This document shows, one piece after another, positions 22,027 to 33,898 of a stretch of 64,000 nucleotides of DNA. The position numbers and the translations under genes were made by a program. The notes under the pieces were generated by a model. That model made no database searches, was not told the origin of the DNA, and saw only the letters and a program-made list of their open reading frames with translations. Numbering within the stretch: position 1 is the stretch's first letter; every line of letters starts with the position of its first letter. This DNA is from Nemertoderma westbladi (taxonomy: Eukaryota > Xenacoelomorpha > Nemertodermatida > Nemertodermatidae), in the NCBI GenBank assembly GCA_032718475.1, contig JAUCBJ010007671.1, forward strand, positions 1 to 64,000, read 5' to 3'.

Positions 22027-23157
22027 AGTCTTAATAATGTTTTGCCTTCCGGCAAAAATATCTCGCAAAAGTTCGAGATATAATTATAATTTAACCGAAA
22101 TACGGTCAAATTATTTGTCAAATAATCAGTTGGTCCAAATGTCAAAATAAATTCACAATGCAATATTGTGAATTTAATGGGGTATAGTTATAGCAAATAC
22201 TAGCACAATATTTAAACAAAAATATTATTATATAGCTACTATAGCAATTAAATACCGGTATAGCACAAAATAACTTTGAATCTAATACAAAATATTCAAA
22301 TAAATTTGCCACCCAAATAATTCCAATTTGCATATATAGCTCTAATCAACGTAATTTTAATTTCAAATATTATATGTATCCACTAGCGCGTGGCTACATC
22401 TTCGGGTTGCGACTCTCTCCAACTCTCTCTCTAACTTGAGCGATTCAAAAAACCATGGCCGGCTAAACCTAACTAACCTAACTAATAAATTGAGTTCAGC
22501 TTCGCAGTTAAACAACCGATAATTTTTTACTGCTTCCACAAACACAATGGTGCCAACAGAACAACCAACCTTATTTGCTGTGAGATTCCACGTCCGCGTC
22601 CAAAGATTCAGTCCCTTCGCTGATTGCAAACCGAACCCGCAGACCCACACGAACCCCAAACTCAGAAGTTCCGTCTTGCCATGTATCTCCAGATGGTATA
22701 AAATAACTAAGCGGTTACCTAACATACCGGTACAAAACTCTAGAATTTTACAAATAATTTTGACCGAAACTGAATTCTCGCAAACCTAGCTAAAATTTTC
22801 AAAAAACTTACTAATTACAGTTTGCCCTAAGGCCTAAGGAACTGCTGTATTCGCAATTAGTAAAAACGCACTACCGTACATCCACTGTATGCAGCACAGT
22901 AAGTAAAACAGTACACCTACCTAACAGCCCAAAGAATACTGTATGTGGTACAGCAAAACAAATGTCCTTTCTACCGTACGCAGTAACAGCAATCAGCCTA
23001 ATGTACTGCTGTACTATTGTACGCAACCAGTGAATACAGTAATCTAAACTAACAGCCTAAGAAAGAATACACTCAATGTCCTACTGTACGCGGTAGGCCT
23101 ACAGCAGACAAGATGCGTGCTTTACTGTTAAAGACGCAAAACCAAAACGTGCTTTAC
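22027..23157 (-). mobile_element. PaoA-1 leader between LTR and gag
   Basis: Untranslated leader of about 1.1 kb. Its last 140 nt before gag contain five stem-loops (22040-22175). It also carries a 120-codon leader frame (22363-22725). The stretch 22228-22912 is missing from the right-arm copy PaoA-3 but present in PaoA-2. No primer-binding site matching a tRNA 3' end was recognised beside the LTR. Confidence 0.75.
22363..22725 (-). CDS. PaoA leader ORF (120 aa), PaoA-1 copy
   Basis: Opens with ATG at 22725 and ends 337 nt before the gag ATG. The product (MLGNRLVILYHLEIHG...) is basic at its C-terminus with several Cys and Trp and no recognised domain. PaoA-2 keeps the same frame intact at the same place. 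The differences I see are mostly amino-acid changing, so selection for the protein is not shown. It may act only as an upstream ORF, or be chance. Confidence 0.3.
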   Translation of the reverse strand: MLGNRLVILYHLEIHGKTELLSLGFVWVCGFGLQSAKGLNLWTRTWNLTANKVGCSVGTIVFVEAVKNYRLFNCEAELNLLVRLVRFSRPWFFESLKLERELERVATRRCSHALVDTYNI

Positions 23158-25121
23158 TGTTAAACAAACTACCCCGGCCTAACCAATAAAGACACAAAAC
23201 TGCTCTATTTATTAGACAGGGCAATCAGGAGCGTATTATTGCTAATGTGAGGGGCTGCTAAATACAAAACCGCTACTTACCGTTAGATGGCGCTAACCTG
23301 CCGTCCGCTAATATGTTTTACTAATTTTCTACGGCTCCTGCTAATTTCTTGTTCCTTTCTCTACCAATTACTCGATAGAGAGCTAACTGTTCGAATATAT
23401 GAGCCACGCGGGAATAACCAAAACAACAAACCCGAATCGGCTCCCTAAGCTAACTTAAAACGAGTGTGAGAGGTTTTACACTCAGAGTATATTCTTACGC
23501 CTAATCTTACTGTTAAAGTACGCCAATGCCTACGTCTTTTCTAATCGCGAATACTGGGGGTTCCCTAACGGAATGTGTGAATGCGAGAATATTTAAAATA
23601 ATCAAAGTGGTACAGTGTTTATTAGGGCTAATACCTATAGTGGGACTAAACTTGTCTGCGGCTGGCTTTAGGCCAGCAAATTACTAATGCGTTTTGCGTA
23701 CTGAATACTGCTATCTAGCTTATTGCCCGCTAATTCAAATAACCGCTCAGCGTGAATAGTTTACGGTACTCTAATTATTACCTTAGCTACTCTCCGCTAT
23801 GCTGCATACTAATTCTTAATTTTACTAATTAATTACAGTCACAAATATGTAACAGCCTAAAATACTGTATTACTTTGACCTAATCAGTAATTATTTACAG
23901 TAAACTAAGAGATAGAAATCAATCAAAGGGAAAAGAGCGCCTATCTAAGCATTCGTAATCTTAGGCACACTTTAGTAACACACCAATCAGCGTCAGCAAT
24001 CACAGCTCGCAATGCGCGATTCGCAATTGTACAATCCGCAATGCACGCAATTAGCAATTACACAGCACAATATAATAATTCGCAATACATGCAATTCGCA
24101 ATTTGTAAAGCACGCAGACCTCTCCCGGGTACATCTAGGCTTCCTAACTAACCCAATTCCTGCCCCCTAACGCTACAAGATTGAGACAAAATCTGGATCA
24201 TCAGCCCCCTAATTACTGTACCAGCGAGCTGCCCCCACGCTACAATGCAAATTGCCCGACCGCAACGGTGACCCCCCGCCAGCGTTGCTCGCCTTTGAAT
24301 CCTCCGCTCCCTTCGTCGCTAACCCCTCGATGCACCCACCGCCTACCGGTACCTTAGCCCTCCATCAGGATGAATAGCTACCGTAGCAGCGCATGCAAAT
24401 CACAAACAGTCTGACAGTCTAAAGAAATCCCGTGGGATTATCACATCTTAAATCACATAGGAATTAGTAATCAAAGTAGAAACCATAATTCAAAGTTGTA
24501 ATTTGCAGTAATTGATTGAGAAATACAGAAAGATAGACGAAAGATTTAACAATTAACCAGAAACAAACTACAATACTGCCACTGGTACTAAATTGAGAGA
24601 TTAAGATTAAGATGCACATACCGGAAATACAGCCAATTTATAGGTGATGCAACAGGGATGACGCAATATTCCTCTCATTGGTTCCCCAATCCGCCCCACC
24701 ATCAGACCAACCTGGAACAGCTGGGCCAATAAGGAAGCCGGATTGTGAACCTCAGGCTCCCAAAATCGCAAATTATTACCATATATGGTAATGGATCGCG
24801 TCCCTGGCTGCTGAATGGTTAGGACTGCGTTCCTATGCTAGCCATGTCGAGGCTAATAACAGCAAGCCCGTATCCAGGGTCCAACAAGAACTTGCTACCC
24901 TGCGACTATCTACCTATATCCTAATACAAAATTACATAGACATACTATAGACATACTACATACTATACAAAATGGATGAGTTCAAAATATATGGGCGTTT
25001 TAACTTCCTTATCTAAATGTCACCGCACTGTGCCTTATCTAAATAATTATACTGCACAATAACAAACATATTATACTGTATGATGGCTAATAATGTGGAT
25101 ACAGCGCCATATACCGTAACA
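23158..25121 (-). mobile_element. PaoA-1 LTR (5' LTR of the left-arm element)
   Basis: 1964 bp with TGTTA...TAACA ends. The mirrored copy at 53736-55699 has exactly the same length and very few differences. TATAAA in element sense lies at 24642-24637, with a CCAAT-type word upstream, marking the U3 promoter. The outer edge abuts LINE sequence with CTTAG at 25122-25126, the counterpart of CTAAG at 53731-53735 in the other arm. The second LTR of this element is not in the window. Confidence 0.9.
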
Positions 25122-27234
25122 CTTAGTCTGCGTGCTAGCAGAACAACGAAATCTGCCTTGCTGCGGCATGACTGGTCCTCTCTGTTGCAACAGCCAAGTG
25201 TGAGATCCAGCTTCACACTACAGCTGAGCAACAGGTATGAGGCTCTTGCCTCTGAGGCGGCAGATCACTGTGAGGGCTATACTGCCTTTACAGAAGCAGT
25301 TAAGTTAGCAGCTGCAGAAACAGTTCCTGTATACCCTCGAAACAGGAAAAGGGCCCCCTGGACTGACAACAAAATTCAGAAGTGCCGAAATGACCTTCAT
25401 AAGGCGCAGAAAGAGTCCCTACTCAAACAGACTACAGCGGCCAAGAATGCTGTTAAGGCTGCATCTAGGTCCCTGAACAGGCAGTACTCTGCTAATCTAC
25501 AGGAGCTAATAAACCAACAGGTTGATGCCATCAATGATGCTGACGACAGCAGGCAATCATCCCAGGCATGGAAATCGATCAATCTGCTTACTGGGCGGAA
25601 AAGCCAACCAACCACCAAGGTTAAGGCTGAATCACCAGCCGATCGCCTCAATGGTTGGAAAGCCCACTTTGAAAAGCTCCTCAATAATGACAGGGTATTG
25701 CCTGATAACTTTATAGAAGTAAAAGTTTTAAAATACCTGAGTGATAAAGCTCATCTATCCCATCATAGTAGACATGTACCGAACAACAAGAGTCCCACAA
25801 TAAATGAAAACAAATAAGTTGGTGCCAGTTCCCAAGAAGGGCAACCTAACACTCTATGGTTCTTTTCGGGGAATCTCATTGATTTCGATTGCTGCAAAGC
25901 TATACAATAGGATTCTATTAAATTGCATCAGGGATCCCATTGAGAGACTGCTCCGTGGAAATCAGAATGGGTTCCGTAAAGGTCGTGGGACCATGGAGCC
26001 CATTTTGGCACTTAGAAGGATAATTGAAGAGTTATCAAAAAAGAAAGACAGGCATCTGGCTGTTATCTTTGTTGACTTCTTCAAGGCCTTTGATTCAGTC
26101 TCTCGCTCACGTATGTTCAGCATACTTTCATTATATGGGATTCCTGATGAAATTATTGCAGCAATCAGATCAGTATACGATGGTTCGACAACATTTGTGT
26201 CTACTGTTGACGGTGACACAGAACCATTTTAAGTGTTATGGGGCATCCTCCAAGGAGACACACTTGCACCATTCTTGTTCATTATTGTGGTTGACTATGT
26301 TCTACGCATGTCCTTAGATCATTATAATGATGATGGGGTGATGATAACTCCACCTACTGGCTCCAGAAGTCGAGGAAATCCTGCCAAGTACCTAACTGAT
26401 CTAGACTTTGCTGATGACTTAGGAGTACTCTCAGAATCATTAGAGGGAGCCCAACGGCTCCTCAGCTCATTAGAACATGCTGCTTCTAGTGTTGGTCTTT
26501 TTATTAACTCCAGACCAAAATTAAGACCAAAATTTTGACAGTTAACTTTGAAAGTCCTCAGCAAGTCTCTAATCGTATGAGCATAAGCTCAAAGGATGGT
26601 ATGCTTAAGCATGTGGACGACTTCTGTTACCTGGGATCATGGATCCGAAAGTCAGGTGAGGACCTTCGAATACGTAAGGGAAAGGCATGGGCAGCCTTGA
26701 ATAGGCTTTCCAGGATTTGGAAGTCACCGAGAATTAATCGGAAACTTAAGGTCCGTTTATTTAGAGCAGCAGTAGTTCCAGTACTCCTCTACAGGAGTCC
26801 ATGCTGGGCTCTAACTGCTGAGGACACCAAATCGCTGGATGGCACATTCACAAGAATGCTACGCCGGGTTCATTGTGTCAAGTACAATGCACACATCTCC
26901 AACCAGACACTATATAACATTGGAGGTGTCTCATTGGTTCCCCCAAGCTTGACACTAGAACAAAATCGCCTCCGCTTTGCAGGACATTGCTTTCGCCGTG
27001 AGGACCAGCCAGTGCATAATCTTATACTTTAGCAGCCTCATCTAGTAAATAAGCATGGTGGACAGCCCATGACTTTCTTGAGACGCATCTTAAAGGACAC
27101 TGGCCTTAAAGATGCGGATGATCTAGCAAATGTCATGGGTAATAGGGAGTTGTGGCGGTGCAATTTTGTTGACAAGCCGGCACAGCATTCTTAAAAATGC
27201 AGCTGCAATGCAGCATGCCGATCCTAGTAGTAGA
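25122..27234 (+). pseudogene. RTE-like LINE reverse transcriptase (left arm)
   Basis: Encodes the linker after the (missing) endonuclease, RT blocks including VIFVDFFKAFDSV, GILQGDTLAPFLF and LDFADDLGVL (FADD active site), and the C-terminal domain ending near 27194. The 3' tail finishes in CCTAGTAGTAG. Family: RTE-like LINEs whose proteins are often labelled endonuclease/reverse transcriptase. Broken by stops at about 25816, 26230 (absent from the right-arm copy) and 27030, and a small frame change near 26530. The 5' part is cut by the PaoA-1 LTR; the 3' end sits in family B pol. Confidence 0.9.
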
Positions 27235-27640
27235 TCTCTTCCGGGACCTCTGTATCCCATTCCTCCTTCAGTTTGTATACTTTCTTAAGTATCTGTTTCC
27301 CCGTAACTAGTAATGGGGATGCTAGGCCTAGGGGGTCGTATATCCTTGCTATGTACGACACATAGCCCCTCTTTGTGTGGACGTCTGCGCCCTCCTGTCT
27401 CTCTGTTCCACACGATCCCTAGTGCCTTCTGTTGGGACTCTATCCTCTTGTTCGCCATGTCCTGTCCCTTGGCTGTCGTGGGATTATCCATGGTCGATTC
27501 TGGCCTCCTGTCCTCTATGGCTTTGATAAATTCTTCCGAACTGGATTGGAAATTGGTCAGGTTAAAGCCAGATCCTTTAAGGATGTCGCGAACCTAGCGC
27601 CCTGTATCCAGTAGTTCCTTAACCGTGTTTCCAGACTCCA
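27235..27640 (-). pseudogene. Family B RT fragment (left arm)
   Basis: Minus-strand frame matching the end of family B RT, from the GMESGNTVKEL motif (27640) through FQSSSEEFIKAIEDRRPES (~27520) to sequence not reached in the copy at 12-18 kb. It joins directly to gag sequence at about 27645: everything between mid-gag and the RT active site is deleted. The LINE interrupts it at 27234/27235. Confidence 0.8.
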
Positions 27641-28586
27641 TTCCCCCCCTACCGTGCAACCCCCCTACTATTCTCCATCGCCGGGTGCTGCGGTTCACCT
27701 AATTCGCCCCGCGCATTGTCCGCCGACGCCTGTGGGGCATTCACTGCCCCCCCCCCCCTCTCGCCGCTAACCTCTCGTTGTGGGGCTCCTGTAGCCCCCC
27801 CCCCCCCCCATTCGCCACCTATCACTTCACTACCTCTTACTTCACTTCTACACCCCTCTCTAGTCGACACACTAACCCTACTATGGCTGGGTCTATTCAC
27901 CCCCGCCTCTCCCTCTACTACCTTGTGGCCTACCAGGCCCCCTCAGGTTGACTCAACCCCGCCACTTCCTGCCTACTAACTACGTGGCCTACCAGGCCTC
28001 CCTCGGGTTGACTTAACCCCACCACTTCCTGCCTACTAACTACGTGGCCTACCAGGCCCCCCTCGGGTTGGCTCAACCCTATCACTTCCTGCCTACTGAC
28101 TACGTGGCCTACCAGGCCCTCATTGGGGTTTCTCACCCCCGCCACCTCCTGCCTACTGACTGCGTGGCCTACCAGGCCCTCATTTGCCGGGCTATGCACG
28201 TCCGCCACATTCATATTAATAGCACCATTACCAATATTATCTGTTAAATCAATTAAATTTTCTAAATCAATTAAATTATTAGAATTATTAGAATTTGAAA
28301 CGGGATTATTATTTAAATTATTTTGTGTATTTAAATTTAAATTATTTGAATTATTTTGCGTAATTATATTATTTGAATTATTCGGACTACTTTGTACATT
28401 TATATTAGAATCGTTCGGATTTAAATTACTACTGTCGGGCAAAATATTATTTCCTGCAATGAAAGTTTGGTTAGAATTATCCACTACGGTACTATTAATA
28501 TTAACGTCATCTACTGTATTATTATCATTATTACCCCCCCCCCCCCCCCCCCCCCGCCCGTACGGTCGCACCAGTCTTGGGTCTGT
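27641..28586 (-). pseudogene. Family B Gag low-complexity and repeat region (left arm)
   Basis: In gag sense: a Gly run encoded by a 22-nt homopolymer (28534-28555), then about 110 residues rich in Asn/Ser/Ile/Leu (NDNNTVDDVNIN...), then four to five 20-residue repeats of GLVGHVVSRQEV-GLSQPEG type (about 28190-27905), and two further homopolymer runs (27747-27758, 27795-27809). The Asn-rich part has prion-like composition. The mirrored copy is at 33899-34800. Confidence 0.8.
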
Positions 28587-29953
28587 CGTCCGGTCCCTGT
28601 AAGTGGGGTATTAATAAATGTTTCCCTAACTCCTGGCTCCTCGTAAATACTACTCGAGCCAGCCTCGCTCTCTGACAGCCCCATCTGCACCAGTTCTAGT
28701 TAGTGCTTCTGTTTGGCTTGATATTGCATAAGCCCCCTCAACCGGGCGTGCATATCATCCCGCACACGCTTTCCCGTTATTTCTCTCTCTCTATCCTCTC
28801 GTGAACTCTGATTGGCTAACTCTGCCTCTCTCACAACTCTCTCCAGTCGTCTCGCCTCGCGCTCTTTTCGCTCACTCTGCTCTCTCGCCTCATGCTCTTC
28901 ACATCTATTCTGCTCTCTCACCTCACGCTCTTTACGTTCACTCTGCTCTCTCGCCTCACTTGCCGCCTCGCGCTCTTCTTGCTCCTTCCTTTCCATCCTC
29001 CCTATTTCCTCACACTCCTTAAAGCTTCTCGCAACCTTTTCGGCTCTCTCTCTGTTCTCTCTAGCCAGTTCTTTCTCCTTCTCTAATAACGCACTCCATT
29101 CTTCTAACTGTCTCTCTAATTCTCTCTGGTCTAGCGCCGCCAGATCGAGCTGGCACACCAGATCTATTTCTAGCACCCATCTTAATTTTGCGGAGGATAT
29201 AGCTGACTTATCGGTTGCGACGGACTCCCTCCGCCTTCCCGTCCTATTGACTTTCCCCCGTTTTCCGGAATTTTCTCCGACCAACGAGACCGAATCCTCG
29301 GGGTTAACCTCGGATTCGCCCTCCTGCGGTCCCCTCCAACCCACTAATTTTATTCCCCGGGCATCGACTAAGTATGGCCCTATGTACACTACACCAGGCT
29401 CCATACCCCTGCATTCCCACAGTTCAAACAGTTCGCTGGCAACCCCTCTTGCTCTCTCATCGGCTAGTTCTCCCTGCCCAAAGCGTACTAAGTAATCAAA
29501 ATGTTTATTCGACTCACCTAGCCGCTTCTCTAGCTTCACCTGGTCTATCTTGGCCCCTCCTTTGGCTTCTCTTAGTTGCTTCCGGGTCGCGTTGTAGGCT
29601 CGTCGGAGCCGGTCGCTGACTCCGACGTCCTTGTCGCCGACATCCCCTCTATCCCTCTGTGTCCGGCGTCGTACCGACGGACCCACCGTCGCCGTTCCGG
29701 TGGGCCGTCCGTCGCCCTCGGCCTGTGGCTGGCCGGCGACATCGGTACGTCGACCGCCGTCGTGTGTCAACTCGTCTCTATCCTCTCTCGACTCACTCTC
29801 TCGTTGTAGACGGCTCCCTTCCGTTTGGATTTCCGGATTGTCTATGGTCGACAGATCCGGCGTCGTGGGTCGATACCATCGCGTCGCGGCCTCGTGGATC
29901 ATTAGGACGCTGTCCGGGGTCCGCGGCGGTGTCGTCTCTCTTTCTCGACTCAT
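28587..29953 (-). pseudogene. Family B Gag N-terminal ORF, longest copy
   Basis: ATG at 29953; 417 codons to a stop at 28700, with gag sequence continuing to 28587. Arg/Glu/Pro-rich start, conserved block GPYLVDARGIKLVGWRGP, a helical segment DLAALDQRELERQLEEW and a Glu/Arg-rich coiled coil to the end. It lacks the frameshifts of the copy at 12.5 kb. Its first ~885 nt form unit 1 of the tandem array. Function: N-terminal part of a Pao Gag, presumably particle assembly; no known domain. Confidence 0.75.
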
Positions 29954-30188
29954 CCTTGACTTATCGGTGGATCGGTGGCTGGCAGTCAGTTCGGGCTGTT
30001 GGCCTTTGTTATTTTATTTTATTTTATTTTAGTTCTTTCTCCTTCTCTAATAACGCACTCCATTCTTCTAACTGTCTCTCTAATTCTCTCTGGTCTAGCG
30101 CCGCCAGATCGAGCTGGCACACCAGATCTATTTCTAGCACCCATCTTAATTTTGCGGAGGATATAGCTGACTTATCGGTTGCGACGGA

Positions 30189-30917
30189 CTACCTCCGCCT
30201 TCCCGTCCTATTGACTTTCCCCCGTTTTCCGGAATTTTCTCCGACCAACGAGACCGAATCCTCGGGGTTAACCTCGGATTCGCCCTCCTGCGGTCCCCTC
30301 CAACCCACTAATTTTATTCCCCGGGCATCGACTAAGTATGGCCCTATGTACACTACACCAGGCTCCATACCCCTGCATTCCCACAGTTCAAACAGTTCGC
30401 TGGCAACCCCTCTTGCTCTCTCATCGGCTAGTTCTCCCTGCCCAAAGCGTACTAAGTAATCAAAATGTTTATTCGACTCACCTAGCCGCTTCTCTAGCTT
30501 CACCTGGTCTATCTTGGCCCCTCCTTTGGCTTCTCTTAGTTGCTTCCGGGTCGCGCTGTAGGCTCGTCGGAGCCGGTCGCTGACTCCGACGTCCTCGTCG
30601 CCGACATCCCCTCTATCCCTCTGTGTCCGGCGTCGTACCGACGGACCCACCGTCGCCGTTCCGGTGGGCCGTCCGTCGCCCTCGGCCTGTGGCTGGCCGG
30701 CGACATCGGTACGTCGACCGCCGTCGTGTGTCAACTCGTCTCTATCCTCTCTCGACTCACTCTCTCGTTGTAGACGGCTCCCTTCCGTTTGGATTTCCGG
30801 ATTGTCTATGGTCGACAGATCCGGCGTCGTGGGTCGATACCATCGCGTCGCGGCCTCGTGGATCATTAGGTCGCTGTCCGGGGTCCGCGGCGGTGTCGTC
30901 TCTCTTTCTCGACTCAT
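30189..30917 (-). pseudogene. Family B gag-start unit 2 (242 aa)
   Basis: Second array unit. Same N-terminal Gag as the 417-codon copy, stopped early by a nonsense codon shared with unit 3; it also shares an Asn-to-Ser change with unit 3, so these two have a common ancestor within the array. Confidence 0.7.
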
Positions 30918-31152
30918 CCTTGACTTATCGGTGGATCGGTGGCTGGCAGTCAGTTCGGGCTGTTGGCCTTTGTTATTTTATTTTATTTTATTTTAGTTCT
31001 TTCTCCTTCTCTAATAACGCACTCCATTCTTCTAACTGTCTCTCTAATTCTCTCTGGTCTAGCGCCGCCAGATCGAGCTGGCACACCAGATCTATTTCTA
31101 GCACCCATCTTAATTTTGCGGAGGATATAGCTGACTTATCGGTTGCGACGGA

Positions 31153-31881
31153 CTACCTCCGCCTTCCCGTCCTATTGACTTTCCCCCGTTTTCCGGAATT
31201 TTCTCCGACCAACGAGACCGAATCCTCGGGGTTAACCTCGGATTCGCCCTCCTGCGGTCCCCTCCAACCCACTAATTTTATTCCCCGGGCATCGACTAAG
31301 TATGGCCCTATGTACACTACACCAGGCTCCATACCCCTGCATTCCCACAGTTCAAACAGTTCGCTGGCAACCCCTCTTGCTCTCTCATCGGCTAGTTCTC
31401 CCTGCCCAAAGCGTACTAAGTAATCAAAATGTTTATTCGACTCACCTAGCCGCTTCTCTAGCTTCACCTGGTCTATCTTGGCCCCTCCTTTGGCTTCTCT
31501 TAGTTGCTTCCGGGTCGCGCTGTAGGCTCGTCGGAGCCGGTCGCTGACTCCGACGTCCTCGTCGCCGACATCCCCTCTATCCCTCTGTGTCCGGCGTCGT
31601 ACCGACGGACCCACCGTCGCCGTTCCGGTGGGCCGTCCGTCGCCCTCGGCCTGTGGCTGGCCGGCGACATCGGTACGTCGACCGCCGTCGTGTGTCAACT
31701 CGTCTCTATCCTCTCTCGACTCACTCTCTCGTTGTAGACGGCTCCCTTCCGTTTGGATTTCCGGATTGTCTATGGTCGACAGATCCGGCGTCGTGGGTCG
31801 ATACCATCGCGTCGCGGCCTCGTGGATCATTAGGTCGCTGTCCGGGGTCCGCGGCGGTGTCGTCTCTCTTTCTCGACTCAT
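31153..31881 (-). pseudogene. Family B gag-start unit 3 (242 aa)
   Basis: Third array unit; protein identical to that of unit 2, including the premature stop. Confidence 0.7.
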
Positions 31882-31951
31882 CCTTGACTTATCGGTGGAT
31901 CGGTGGCTGGCAGTCAGTTCGGGCTGTTGGCCTTTGTTATTTTATTTTATT

Positions 31952-32845
31952 TTATTTTAGTTCTTTCTCCTTCTCTAATAACGCACTCCATTCTTCTAAC
32001 TGTCTCTCTAATTCTCTCTGGTCTAGCGCCGCCAGATCGAGCTGGCACACCAGATCTATTTCTAGCACCCATCTTAATTTTGCGGAGGATATAGCTGACT
32101 TATCGGTTGCGACGGACTCCCTCCGCCTTCCCGTCCTATTGACTTTCCCCCGTTTTCCGGAATTTTCTCCGACCAACGAGACCGAATCCTCGGGGTTAAC
32201 CTCGGATTCGCCCTCCTGCGGTCCCCTCCAACCCACTAATTTTATTCCCCGGGCATCGACTAAGTATGGCCCTATGTACACTACACCAGGCTCCATACCC
32301 CTGCATTCCCACAGTTCAAACAGTTCGCTGGCAACCCCTCTTGCTCTCTCATCGGCTAGTTCTCCCTGCCCAAAGCGTACTAAGTAATCAAAATGTTTAT
32401 TCGACTCACCTAGCCGCTTCTCTAGCTTCACCTGGTCTATCTTGGCCCCTCCTTTGGCTTCTCTTAGTTGCTTCCGGGTCGCGTTGTAGGCTCGTCGGAG
32501 CCGGTCGCTGACTCCGACGTCCTCGTCGCCGACATCCCCTCTATCCCTCTGTGTCCGGCGTCGTACCGACGGACCCACCGTCGCCGTTCCGGTGGGCCGT
32601 CCGTCGCCCTCGGCCTGTGGCTGGCCGGCGACATCGGTACGTCGACTGCCGTCGTGTGTCAACTCGTCTCTATCCTCTCTCGACTCACTCTCTCGTTGTA
32701 GACGGCTCCCTTCCGTTTGGATTTCCGGATTGTCTATGGTCGACAGATCCGGCGTCGTGGGTCGATACCATCGCGTCGCGGCCTCGTGGATCATTAGGTC
32801 GCTGTCCGGGGTCCGCGGCGGTGTCGTCTCTCTTTCTCGACTCAT
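31952..32845 (-). pseudogene. Family B gag-start unit 4 (297 aa)
   Basis: Fourth unit, without the stop of units 2 and 3. The frame runs to KEKELK and ends at TAA in the A-rich junction, so it lacks the coiled coil and all later Gag. Confidence 0.7.
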
Positions 32846-32915
32846 CCTTGACTTATCGGTGGATCGGTGGCTGGCAGTCAGTTCGGGCTGTTGGCCTTTG
32901 TTATTTTATTTTATT

Positions 32916-33809
32916 TTATTTTAGTTCTTTCTCCTTCTCTAATAACGCACTCCATTCTTCTAACTGTCTCTCTAATTCTCTCTGGTCTAGCGCCGCCAGA
33001 TCGAGCTGGCACACCAGATCTATTTCTAGCACCCATCTTAATTTTGCGGAGGATATAGCTGACTTATCGGTTGCGACGGACTCCCTCCGCCTTCCCGTCC
33101 TATTGACTTTCCCCCGTTTTCCGGAATTTTCTCTGACCAACGAGACCGAATCCTCGGGGTTAACCTCGGATTCGCCCTCCTGCGGTCCCCTCCAACCCAC
33201 TAATTTTATTCCCCGGGCATCGACTAAGTATGGCCCTATGTACACTACACCAGGCTCCATACCCCTGCATTCCCACAGTTCAAACAGTTCGCTGGCAACC
33301 CCTCTTGCTCTCTCATCGGCTAGTTCTCCCTGCCCAAAGCGTACTAAGTAATCAAAATGTTTATTCGACTCACCTAGCCGCTTCTCTAGCTTCACCTGGT
33401 CTATCTTGGCCCCTTCTTTGGCTTCTCTTAGTTGCTTCCGGGTCGCGTTGTAGGCTCGTCGGAGCCGGTCGCTGACTCCGACGTCCTCGTCGCCAACATC
33501 CCCTCTATCCCTCTGTGTCCGGCGTCGTACCGACGGACCCACCATCGCCGTTCCGGTGGGCCGTCCGTCGCCCTCGGCCTGTGGCTGGCCGGCGACATCG
33601 GTACGTCGACCGCCGTCGTGTGTCAACTCGTCTCTATCCTCTCTCGACTCACTCTCTCGTTGTAGACGGCTCCCTTCCGTTTGGATTTCCGGATTGTCTA
33701 TGGTCGACAGATCCGGCGTCGTGGGTCGATACCATCGCGTCGCGGCCTCGTGGATCATTAGGTCGCTGTCCGGGGTCCGCGGCGGTGTCGTCTCTCTTTC
33801 TCGACTCAT
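32916..33809 (-). pseudogene. Family B gag-start unit 5 (297 aa)
   Basis: Fifth unit, 297 codons like unit 4, with a few private substitutions (for example Thr to Met and Gly to Glu changes). It is the unit next to the right arm. Confidence 0.7.
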
Positions 33810-33898
33810 CCTTGACTTATCGGTGGATCGGTGGCTGGCAGTCAGTTCGGGCTGTTGGCCTTTGTTATTTTATTTTATTTTATTTTAGTTCTTTCTCC

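Larger units (their letters stand above)
29069..33888 (-). repeat. Five head-to-tail 964-bp copies of the family B gag start
   Basis: Unit limits 29069-30032, 30033-30996, 30997-31960, 31961-32924 and 32925-33888, each exactly 964 bp and differing by a handful of substitutions. In gag sense each unit has ~55 nt of leader, the ATG and ~290 codons, and ends in (AAAAT)4 before the next. Start codons fall at 29953, 30917, 31881, 32845 and 33809. Units 2 and 3 share a stop (about 30192 and 31156) giving 242 codons; units 4 and 5 read 297 codons into the A-rich junction. Ten bases of a sixth unit (33889-33898) precede the right arm. Confidence 0.95.

Noticed and set aside
29069-33888. CRISPR-like array
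   Set aside because: Units are 964 bp, contiguous, without spacers, and eukaryotic retrotransposon sequence.
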